Positions 17,821 to 23,785 of a DNA stretch of 28,826 nt are shown piece by piece. Made by a program: the position numbers and the translations under genes. This stretch comes from a virus. Under the pieces are notes generated by a model. That model did not search any database and had not been told where the DNA came from. It was given only the letters and a program-made list of their open reading frames with translations. The number at the start of each line of letters is the position of its first letter. Positions within the stretch are counted from its first letter, which is position 1. The stretch is taken from positions 1-28,826 of the IMG/VR virus record IMGVR_UViG_3300046777_000265; one strand, 5' to 3'.

Positions 17821-18613
17821 GGGTAAAGGTATTCGGTTTGGACTCAGTGCTATCAAGTTCATATCTGACAAAATTGGTGAGAGATACATATCTGCACGAC
17901 CATTCAATTCGTATAAAGAACTTGAAGAATTTACATTTACCAAAGGCAACGGAGTAAACAGTCGTGCACTCCAAGCCCTAAGAGTAATTGGCGCAGCAAC
18001 ATTTAATGATAATCCTAGAAATGACCAGGAGATTAAAGAGAACCTGTATGAGTACTTAAACCTTCCAGAGTTTAACATTACAATACCTTCTCACTACTAC
18101 GCTTTCATTCAGGATATTGTTGACTTTGAAGAAAAAGGATCATACATCTTTATGGGTATGGTAAAATCAATTAAGCGAGGAACAGGATGGTCACGAGTTG
18201 AAATTTTGGACAAAACTGGCAGTGTCGGTATATTTGATGATGAAAATACAACTATTGAGACAGGTCGTTCTTATCTGGTCTTGTGTAATGATAACAGGAT
18301 TGTTTCTTTCATACCTTCAGATGAGATAAAAGAATCGTCACATGCTCTTGTAAAGTTTTTGAGTTATAAGCAGTTGCCATATAAAGATGATGAAATGTTC
18401 GTGGTTTCATTTAAGCCAAGAATTACAAAGACTGGAAAGAAGATGGCATCTCTAACACTTGCAGATACAAGAAGAGATCTTCATTCTATTACGGTTTTCC
18501 CTACATCTTTTGCAAAGGCATACATGCATATTGAAGAAGGAAAGTCATATAAGTTTGATTTTGGAAAGACTAAAGACGGAACAGTAACATTGGAGGATGT
18601 ACATGTCAGTTAG
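17810..18613 (+). CDS. dnaE: DNA polymerase III alpha (DnaE), C-terminal part in the +1 frame
   Basis: About 268 codons that complete the polymerase. TIEGKGIRFGLSAIKFIS is the classic sequence that follows 'LPPDIN..' in DnaE. Next come a helix-hairpin-helix-like segment (ALQALRVIGAATF) and an OB-fold domain (IFMGMVKSIKRG, WSRVEILDKTG), then a second beta-rich region (KKMASLTLADTRRDLHSITV). Together with the first part it gives ~1,085 residues, close to normal DnaE (~1,150). The nearest in-frame ATG, at 17732, only adds residues that are shifted-frame polymerase sequence, and no good start exists near 17810. It is therefore a fragment separated by a frameshift, or needs recoding, rather than an independent gene. 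It overlaps recA by 11 bases. Confidence 0.8.
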   Translation, partial: LTIEGKGIRFGLSAIKFISDKIGERYISARPFNSYKELEEFTFTKGNGVNSRALQALRVIGAATFNDNPRNDQEIKENLYEYLNLPEFNITIPSHYYAFIQDIVDFEEKGSYIFMGMVKSIKRGTGWSRVEILDKTGSVGIFDDENTTIETGRSYLVLCNDNRIVSFIPSDEIKESSHALVKFLSYKQLPYKDDEMFVVSFKPRITKTGKKMASLTLADTRRDLHSITVFPTSFAKAYMHIEEGKSYKFDFGKTKDGTVTLEDVHVS

Positions 18614-19613
18614 CGTAGAAGAAGCATTAGCACAACTTGATCCTAAGTTAAGAAAGAGATTGGGAACTGGGGTTGGTGTCAACTATGAGTATCAGCCTAC
18701 GCCCAGTTATGGTTTAAACCGTGCACTTGGAGGCGGACTGCCGTATGGCAGACAGGTGCTGATTTGGGGATCAAAGTCGTCTGCAAAGTCTTCTATGTGC
18801 CTTCAGATGATTGCTTTAGCCCAAGCAGAGGGCAAGTTGTGTGCATGGATTGACTCTGAGATGTCCTATTCTGAAGATTGGGCCAGATCTCTTGGTGTGG
18901 ATCCAGAAAAACTAATCTACTCACAGGCAAGAACTATTAGCGACATGGTAGATGTAGGTGTAGGCCTAATGAATGCTGGAGTTGATTTAATTGTGGTAGA
19001 CTCTATTACGTCAATGCTTCCTGCAATTTATTTTGAAAAGGACACTGATGAGATGAAGGCTTTGGAAAATACAAAGCAGATTGGAGCAGAGTCTCGTGAC
19101 TTTAGCAATGCTTGGAAGATGCTTAACTACGCTAATAACAAAGTTAAACCAACTCTTCTCGTTCTTATTAGCCAGTCTCGTAACAATATTAATGCTATGT
19201 ATACTAGTCAGCAGCCTTCTGGTGGCCAGGCTACTAAGTTCTATTCTTCTTGTATTATTAAACTTTTTTCATCGGAATCAGACAATCAAGCGATTAAGGG
19301 CAAGATCAAAATAGGAGATAAACTAATTGAAGAAAAAATTGGTAGAACTATTAAGTGGGAACTCCAGTTCTCCAAAACCTCTCCAGGGTTCCAGTCTGGT
19401 GAGTATGATTTTTATTTTAGAGGTGACGATATTGGTCTTGATACCATTGGTGATTTGGTTACTACCGCAGAACTAAACGGTATTGTAGAGCGTACAGGAG
19501 CCTGGTATATTCTTCCTGATGGGACAAAGGTGCAGGGTAAGGAAGCATTTGTTAATCGTGTAAGAGAGGATCTTGACTTGCAAGAATCAATCAAGGCAAA
19601 ACTAAATGGCTAG
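18603..19613 (+). CDS. recA: RecA/UvsX-type recombinase
   Basis: Strand-exchange ATPase. I prefer the ATG at 18603, because GGAGG (18592-18596) is then six bases upstream and would be adjacent to the ATG at 18597. It is 336 residues, close to RecA (~350). The Walker A loop reads GSKSSAKSS (G56 to S64, K62): the usual G-x4-G-K-S/T has Ala for the second Gly. Walker B is DLIVVDSI. The L2-like DNA-binding region follows 'ISQSRNNINAMY' and contains SGGQATKFYSSC, as in RecA. A C-terminal domain is present. It is preceded by the polymerase and followed by nucleases, so recombination-dependent replication or repair is likely. Confidence 0.88.
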   Translation: MSVSVEEALAQLDPKLRKRLGTGVGVNYEYQPTPSYGLNRALGGGLPYGRQVLIWGSKSSAKSSMCLQMIALAQAEGKLCAWIDSEMSYSEDWARSLGVDPEKLIYSQARTISDMVDVGVGLMNAGVDLIVVDSITSMLPAIYFEKDTDEMKALENTKQIGAESRDFSNAWKMLNYANNKVKPTLLVLISQSRNNINAMYTSQQPSGGQATKFYSSCIIKLFSSESDNQAIKGKIKIGDKLIEEKIGRTIKWELQFSKTSPGFQSGEYDFYFRGDDIGLDTIGDLVTTAELNGIVERTGAWYILPDGTKVQGKEAFVNRVREDLDLQESIKAKLNG

Positions 19614-19782
19614 TTATAATGTATATCACGGCAAGTTTGTTTGCCACGAATGCAAGTCTGAGGTTACATCCCTAAGACTTTATGCTGAGACAAAAGAAGC
19701 AACATGGATGTGTAAAGACAAGCATCTTAGCAAGGTTAAGTTTGGCAAGCAGAAATGGAAGGGTAATGACGGAGAAAAGTGA
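19606..19782 (+). CDS. Small Cys/His-rich (zinc-ribbon-like) protein
   Basis: A 58-residue protein, easily missed because of its size. Its ATG lies inside the end of recA (overlap of eight bases) and its TGA lies inside the next gene. It reads MASYNVYHGKFVCHECKSEV, then MCKDKHLSKVKFGKQKW. C13, C16, C38 and a nearby His could make one zinc site. It is strongly basic at the C-terminus, so nucleic-acid contact is plausible. Tight overlap on both sides supports a real coupled gene. Function unknown. Confidence 0.6.
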   Translation: MASYNVYHGKFVCHECKSEVTSLRLYAETKEATWMCKDKHLSKVKFGKQKWKGNDGEK

Positions 19783-20053
19783 GTCAAAGCGTATAGGCGC
19801 TAAACAACATAAGAACTCTGGTCGTAATACCCAAAAGGGCGATGCTTCTTGGAATAATTTTGTAGTAGACTTTAAAGAAGTCGGAAAATCTTTTACTTTA
19901 AATAAAGAGGTTTGGGCAAAGGCTACAACAGATGCTATGAAGAACGGTAAAGACCCAGCCATTGTCGTAGTAATGGGCGAGGGTAATTCCAAGGTCAGGC
20001 TTGCTATAATTGAGATGAGCATCTTAGAACAACTTACAGAGAATGGTGTATAA
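19766..20053 (+). CDS. Small basic protein, possible PD-(D/E)XK-type nuclease/resolvase
   Basis: A 95-residue protein. I chose the ATG at 19766, preceded by GGAAGGG, over the ATG at 19682, whose extra residues are out-of-frame zinc-ribbon sequence. Residues 18-43 (SGRNTQKGDASWNNFVVDFK, then EVGKSF) resemble small phage nucleases in which a 'KGD' Asp is followed by a strand ending in E/D-x-K and then 'T..KSFSL'; here D26, D35 and K37 would be the catalytic set. A helix and two strands follow. The match is from memory of the pattern, so resolvase activity is tentative. It could instead be a DNA-binding accessory protein. Confidence 0.5.
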   Translation: MTEKSESKRIGAKQHKNSGRNTQKGDASWNNFVVDFKEVGKSFTLNKEVWAKATTDAMKNGKDPAIVVVMGEGNSKVRLAIIEMSILEQLTENGV

Positions 20054-20054
20054 T
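20049..20054 (+). promoter_or_regulatory. TATAAT box six bases before a start codon
   Basis: TATAAT overlaps the stop of the upstream gene and ends six bases before the ATG at 20061. A second extended -10 (TGCTATAAT, 20002-20010) lies ~45 bases further up inside the coding region. No -35 is visible for either. It suggests a leaderless or near-leaderless transcript for the oxygenase gene. Confidence 0.35.
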
Positions 20055-20060
20055 AGGAAT

Positions 20061-20744
20061 ATGAATACAGGACACGAACCAAAGAACAAGATAGTTCCAC
20101 ACATAGTTAAAGGGTTTTTTACTGATGAAGAAGTAGAGGTTCTTCTTGCTATAGTAAACTATCAAAAAAAGGCAAAAAACTTAGGAGAGTTTTACTCACC
20201 ACTTGTTTTGCCAAAAATGGCAAGAATGCAGATAGAATTGATGTACCCAATAAGCATACGAAGCAAACTTGAAAGTTATGCGTCTTATCTGGTTGGAGAA
20301 GAAGTTTTTATGTCTCATAACAGTTATTTAAGTTATAACCAAGAGCATAGTCCAGGTGTAAATCCAAAACTACCTCCGCACTACGATTCAGATAACTATT
20401 TTTCTAAACTAACCTTAGACTATCAGTTAGATACCAATATTGACTGGCCAATAGTAATCGAAGGAGAACATTTTAGTCTTGAGTATGGAGACTTGCTTGT
20501 TTTTTGGGGCGCAGGCCAAGCACACTGGAGAGATCCAGTATTGTTTAAAGAAGGAGATAATACTGAGGTTCTTACAATGCACTTTTCAACAATGAAGGAC
20601 TTTCAGGAATTAAACGATTCTTCTAGAGCACAGGAAAAAAGAGATGCAAGACTTGCTAAATGGAAAGAAGATCCTGTGTTTTTAAAATATAATGAAGACT
20701 TTTTTAACAAGGAAGTCGCACTAACCAATAAAGACAACTTTTAA
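20061..20744 (+). CDS. 2-oxoglutarate/Fe(II)-dependent oxygenase
   Basis: A 227-residue non-haem iron enzyme that would hydroxylate a substrate using 2-oxoglutarate and O2. The facial triad is visible: H107-x-D109 in LPPHYDSDNY, and H155 in GQAHWRDPV, with R157 positioned as in viral members that have 'HWR'. Between them lie IDWPIVIEG and LEYGDLLVFWG, the 'WPI...GD...Y/F-x-G' pattern of this family, and a closing LTMHFS strand. I chose the ATG at 20061; an ATG at 20043 in the same frame lies inside the upstream gene. The C-terminal ~45 residues are a charged helix. The substrate may be protein, nucleotide or DNA; the sequence does not say. Confidence 0.75.
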   Translation: MNTGHEPKNKIVPHIVKGFFTDEEVEVLLAIVNYQKKAKNLGEFYSPLVLPKMARMQIELMYPISIRSKLESYASYLVGEEVFMSHNSYLSYNQEHSPGVNPKLPPHYDSDNYFSKLTLDYQLDTNIDWPIVIEGEHFSLEYGDLLVFWGAGQAHWRDPVLFKEGDNTEVLTMHFSTMKDFQELNDSSRAQEKRDARLAKWKEDPVFLKYNEDFFNKEVALTNKDNF

Positions 20745-20756
20745 AAAGGAACAATA

Positions 20757-21062
20757 ATGCAAAATGAAAACACAACCATTGATATGGTTAATGGTCTTGC
20801 AGAAATTGCTGACTACATGGAAGATGAAGAACTTACTATTGCACTAACAATGATTGCTAAGTTAATCGTAAAGCCAGACATTCCAATTAATGTCGCTCAC
20901 GTAGAAATTGTTAGGCTTCAGGCTATTGCAGCAAAGATGGCATTTAAAGCCACCTGGATGGCCAATGTAGATAAGTCGGATCGTGGAAAGAAAAACTTAT
21001 ATTACACAGCAGCAGAGTCAATTAATAACTTGGTCTCAGCATTAAAATATATCACACGCTAA
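20757..21062 (+). CDS. Hypothetical all-helical protein
   Basis: A 101-residue protein with a good Shine-Dalgarno site (AAAAAGGAACAATA). Predicted all-helical, with an acidic N-terminal half (IADYMEDEELTIALTMIAKL) and a basic middle. No motif recognised, no signal peptide or membrane segment. Located between the oxygenase and the Cas4-like nuclease. Being helical and small, it could be a subunit or regulator, but nothing in the sequence decides. Confidence 0.55.
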   Translation: MQNENTTIDMVNGLAEIADYMEDEELTIALTMIAKLIVKPDIPINVAHVEIVRLQAIAAKMAFKATWMANVDKSDRGKKNLYYTAAESINNLVSALKYITR

Positions 21063-21064
21063 TC

Positions 21065-21073
21065 TGCTATACT
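21065..21073 (+). promoter_or_regulatory. Possible extended -10 element (TGCTATACT)
   Basis: TGC followed by TATACT lies in the 36-base gap before the Cas4-like gene, whose own Shine-Dalgarno site is weak. No -35 is visible. If used, transcription would begin near 21080, giving a ~19-base leader. Confidence 0.3.
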
Positions 21074-21098
21074 TATATAGAATAGAAACGAGTAATTA

Positions 21099-21899
21099 AT
21101 GACAAAAAGTTTATTGCAACAAATTATGGTAAAGCAGGAAAAGCCACCAGTTCACTCTATTGATGTTGCTGGTTTGACTGAAAAGATTCAGTCTGGCTAT
21201 ACTGTAAACCGCATTGATAAGCATACACAAAAGAAGACATTTGCACCATCTACAATTGCATATGGTCATGGAGAGTGTCCAAGATATTGGTACCTTGCTT
21301 TTGACGGACAAACATTTGAAGATGATGCTACACCCTATAGTGCTGCTAATATGACAGCAGGCACTAAGTCACACGAAAGAATTCAGGAAGCAATGCGAAA
21401 CGTTCCTGATTTTTTAGTAGACGAAGAGTTTAAGATTACCTACTCAGATCCACCAATCTTTGGGTATGGAGATGTTATGGTTAATTGGCAGGGTGAAGAA
21501 CTTCTTGGTGAAATCAAGACAATGATGAATGAGGGTTTTGAGTATCGTAAGGCTCATATGAAGCCTAAGACTGGACACCTTGTTCAGTTGCTTATCTACA
21601 TGAAGATTCTTAAGAAAGCAAAGGCTGTTCTTATTTATGAAAACAAGAACAATCATGAATTGCTTATTCTTCCTGTAGAAGTAAATGATTATTATCGTCG
21701 GTGGGTAGACCAGACGTTTGAATGGATGAGATCAGTTCGTAAGGCTTGGGTCGACAGAACCCTTCCTGAAAAGAACTATCGCTCAAATTCAAAGATCTGC
21801 AAATCATGTCCTATAAAAAAGGCTTGTGCAGATGCTGGCAAGGGAGACTTTAAACTAAAGTCCTTGGAGCCTATAGATGAAGCATTGTCAATGGTGTGA
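21099..21899 (+). CDS. Cas4/RecB-like PD-(D/E)XK exonuclease with Fe-S cysteines
   Basis: A 266-residue nuclease that likely trims DNA ends during recombination or replication. The catalytic core shows D125 in FGYGDVMVNW and E138-x-K140 in LGEIKTMM. Four cysteines fit the Cas4/AddB 4Fe-4S site: C60 (ECPRYWYL) and C234-x2-C237-x5-C243 (CKSCPIKKAC). The C-terminal Gln motif is plausible in TGHLVQLLIYMKI. There is no CRISPR array or other cas gene in the window, so this is a phage recombination nuclease rather than an adaptation protein. Its end overlaps the next gene by 23 bases. Confidence 0.85.
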   Translation: MTKSLLQQIMVKQEKPPVHSIDVAGLTEKIQSGYTVNRIDKHTQKKTFAPSTIAYGHGECPRYWYLAFDGQTFEDDATPYSAANMTAGTKSHERIQEAMRNVPDFLVDEEFKITYSDPPIFGYGDVMVNWQGEELLGEIKTMMNEGFEYRKAHMKPKTGHLVQLLIYMKILKKAKAVLIYENKNNHELLILPVEVNDYYRRWVDQTFEWMRSVRKAWVDRTLPEKNYRSNSKICKSCPIKKACADAGKGDFKLKSLEPIDEALSMV

Positions 21900-22152
21900 T
21901 AAACAATTTAAAACAGATATAACATATCAAATATATTGTTCGCCAGAGTGTAGAGACATGTCAACAAAAGAAAAGATTGCTGCAAGGTATATAGTTTCTA
22001 GAAGGCAAAAGAGAAAAGGCAAGGAAAGAAATTGTAAATCATGCAAAGAGCCTTTGTCAATATATAATGATGAAAGTCTTTGTGGAAAGTGCAATGTAAA
22101 TCCTTCTGATGTGGCAAAAGCATTAAAAGAAATTAAGGATAACTTGAAATGA
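21877..22152 (+). CDS. Small double zinc-finger protein
   Basis: A 91-residue basic protein. It starts inside the end of the Cas4-like gene, with GGAG upstream near 21866. Two Cys clusters are visible: CQWC with CSPEC (residues ~4-25), and CKSC with CGKC (~49-71), each of which can hold one zinc. The CSPEC form resembles MYM/treble-clef-type fingers. A Lys/Arg-rich linker (RRQKRKGKERN) suggests nucleic-acid binding. It overlaps the RuvC-like gene by four bases (ATGA), so a link to resolution of DNA junctions is possible. Confidence 0.65.
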   Translation: MKHCQWCDKQFKTDITYQIYCSPECRDMSTKEKIAARYIVSRRQKRKGKERNCKSCKEPLSIYNDESLCGKCNVNPSDVAKALKEIKDNLK

Positions 22153-22745
22153 AACTAGCAGAGGCAATAGGGACTAAACTTCCAAAAACTATTTGTGCTA
22201 TCGATGCAAGCACTAATAGCCTTGCCTTTGCTATTTTTGATACTCAGGGAAAAACTTTAGAATCTGTAGGAAAGATTACATTCAAGGGCAATAATACCTA
22301 CGAAAAAGTTATGGATGCAGGACAAAAGGTTAAACTGTTTCTTGATATGTATGGTGGGTTTGAGGCAATAGTGATTGAGCATACAGTATTTATGAATAGT
22401 CCTAAGACTGCTGCTGATCTTGCTTTGGTTCAGGGTGCTATCCTTGGGGCAGCAGGGCAGTCTGGAACAAAGGTAATTGGAAAAGTTGCTCCAATCACAT
22501 GGCAGAACTTTATTGGCAACAAGAAGATTTCTAAAGATGAAAAACTATATATTAAGTCACAAAATCCAGGGAAGTCAGAATCATGGCTCAAGTCCTATGA
22601 AAGAGACCTTCGTAAGCAAAGAACAATAAACTTTATCAATATACAATATGATAGAACAATTAGTGATAATGATGTTGCGGACGCTTGTGGTATTGGCCAC
22701 TGGGCATTAAAGAATTGGGGCAAAGCAATTGGAGTTGACAACTAG
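22149..22745 (+). CDS. ruvC: RuvC-like Holliday junction resolvase
   Basis: Likely cuts four-way junctions and branched DNA before packaging. It is 198 residues, similar to RuvC (~170). The RNase H-fold acidic residues are in order: D19 in CAIDASTNSLAFAIF, E77 in IVIEHTVF, and the D-x-x-D pair D175/D178 in DNDVADACGIGHWAL. The spacing agrees with RuvC (D7, E66, D138, D141 in E. coli) apart from an insertion of ~25 residues before the last motif (KSQNPGKSESWLKSYERDLR). Start overlaps the upstream gene. The phage seems to supply its own junction processing alongside RecA. Confidence 0.85.
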   Translation: MKLAEAIGTKLPKTICAIDASTNSLAFAIFDTQGKTLESVGKITFKGNNTYEKVMDAGQKVKLFLDMYGGFEAIVIEHTVFMNSPKTAADLALVQGAILGAAGQSGTKVIGKVAPITWQNFIGNKKISKDEKLYIKSQNPGKSESWLKSYERDLRKQRTINFINIQYDRTISDNDVADACGIGHWALKNWGKAIGVDN

Positions 22746-22749
22746 TATC

Positions 22750-22905
22750 ATGGCTGCTAAACTATATACAAGTGAAACTTTTATGCGTAAGAGATATCTT
22801 ATAGATAAGAAAACACCAGAAGAGATTGCAAAGGAATGTGGATGCTCTTTAGAGACTGTCTATGTATACCTTGCTAAATTTGGATTAAGGAAATCAAAGC
22901 GATGA
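22750..22905 (+). CDS. Small helix-turn-helix protein
   Basis: A 51-residue basic protein, too short for many gene callers. The second half is a clear helix-turn-helix: TPEEIAKECGCSLETVYVYL, then AKFGLRKSKR. This matches Hin/resolvase-type or sigma-like HTH modules in which 'EEIAKExGCS..TVxxxL' is the core. Its ATG is five bases after the RuvC-like stop, and its TGA overlaps the next ATG (ATGA). It probably binds DNA; as an isolated HTH it could be a regulator or a packaging accessory. Confidence 0.6.
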   Translation: MAAKLYTSETFMRKRYLIDKKTPEEIAKECGCSLETVYVYLAKFGLRKSKR

Positions 22906-23024
22906 AAAAGATTAAATACATTCTGTTTATATTGTCATTAGTAGCAGCAGTTGGTATTTCTTATGCCACCGCAACACTAAAAGGAATGCCAGATACATTT
23001 GAAATGGAAGACGACGATGAGTGA
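22902..23024 (+). CDS. 40-residue single-pass membrane protein
   Basis: A very short gene coupled at both ends by four- and eight-base overlaps. The N-terminus is KKIKY, followed by a hydrophobic segment (ILFILSLVAAVGISYATAT, residues ~7-25) and an acidic end (MEDDDE). Topology would be one transmembrane segment or an uncleaved signal anchor, with a short tail. It could be a membrane-disrupting or exclusion factor, but no family is recognised. The coding evidence is the tight overlap and the orderly charge pattern. Confidence 0.5.
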   Translation: MKKIKYILFILSLVAAVGISYATATLKGMPDTFEMEDDDE

Positions 23025-23259
23025 AAATCTAAATATAACTGTGGATCAGGTAAACCATCCAACTCACTACACAACAGACCCATCTGGCGTAGAGTGTATT
23101 CAGATTACTCGTCATCGCAATTTTAATATTGGTAATGCTTTTAAGTACCTTTGGAGAGCAGGACTTAAAGATGAGTCAAAGACTATTCAGGATCTTGAGA
23201 AAGCAATCTTCTACATTAAAGATGAAATTAATAGGCTAGAGGGTAAGTATGTCAACTGA
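23017..23259 (+). CDS. DUF3310-type protein
   Basis: An 80-residue protein. I chose the ATG at 23017; the ATG at 22999 lies inside the membrane-protein gene and adds a non-family N-terminus. It has the DUF3310 signature: VNHPTHYTTDPSGVECIQIT, then FNIGNAFKYLWRAGLKD and DLEKAIFYIKDEINRL. Members are frequent in phages; the T7 gp1.7 nucleotide kinase carries this domain, but most single-domain copies have no known activity. It may act on nucleotides for phage replication. Confidence 0.75.
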   Translation: MSENLNITVDQVNHPTHYTTDPSGVECIQITRHRNFNIGNAFKYLWRAGLKDESKTIQDLEKAIFYIKDEINRLEGKYVN

Positions 23260-23785
23260 AGATGATTTGGTTAAGCACCTTGATCAAGTAAACCAAGTAG
23301 TAGAAGAATACCTAAAGGGCAATGACCCAACAGTTATCTCTAAGCAACTTGCAATACCAAGACAAAAGGTTGTAACACTTATTAATGAGTGGAAGGTTAT
23401 GGCATCTGCTAATGATGCTATTCGTGCTCGTGCTAAAGAAGCACTGGCTGCTGCAGATACACACTATAGCAAGTTGGTATCTCGTACATATGAAGTTATC
23501 GATGAAGCGTCTATGACTAATAATCTTAGTGCAAAGACTGCTGCAATCAAACTTGTAATGGATATTGAATCCAAGCGTATTGATATGCTGCAGAAGGCTG
23601 GTCTGCTTGAAAATAAAGAACTTGCTGAAGAGATGATGGAAATTGAAAAGCGTCAAGAAATTCTTGTCCTTATATTAAAAGACATTGCTTCTGAGTACCC
23701 ACAGGTTCGTGACGAAATCATGCGTAGGCTTTCTGCATTTGCAAAAGACAATGAGGTGATTACAGTTGTCCACGATGTTCAATGA
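23249..23785 (+). CDS. Terminase small subunit (predicted)
   Basis: A 178-residue, mostly helical protein directly upstream of and overlapping the large terminase. The N-terminal part contains a helix-turn-helix (VISKQLAIPRQKVVTLINEW, residues ~29-48), as expected for a DNA-recognition subunit. Residues 55-140 are long helices suited to the oligomerisation ring (NLSAKTAAIKLVMDIESKRI). Role assigned from the HTH, size and position; sequence similarity among small terminases is poor, so confidence is moderate. Confidence 0.7.
   Translation: MSTEDDLVKHLDQVNQVVEEYLKGNDPTVISKQLAIPRQKVVTLINEWKVMASANDAIRARAKEALAAADTHYSKLVSRTYEVIDEASMTNNLSAKTAAIKLVMDIESKRIDMLQKAGLLENKELAEEMMEIEKRQEILVLILKDIASEYPQVRDEIMRRLSAFAKDNEVITVVHDVQ

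Noticed and set aside
21099-21899. CRISPR-Cas adaptation locus because of the Cas4-like protein
   Set aside because: No repeat-spacer array and no cas1, cas2 or effector gene is present; the nuclease sits among phage recombination genes.
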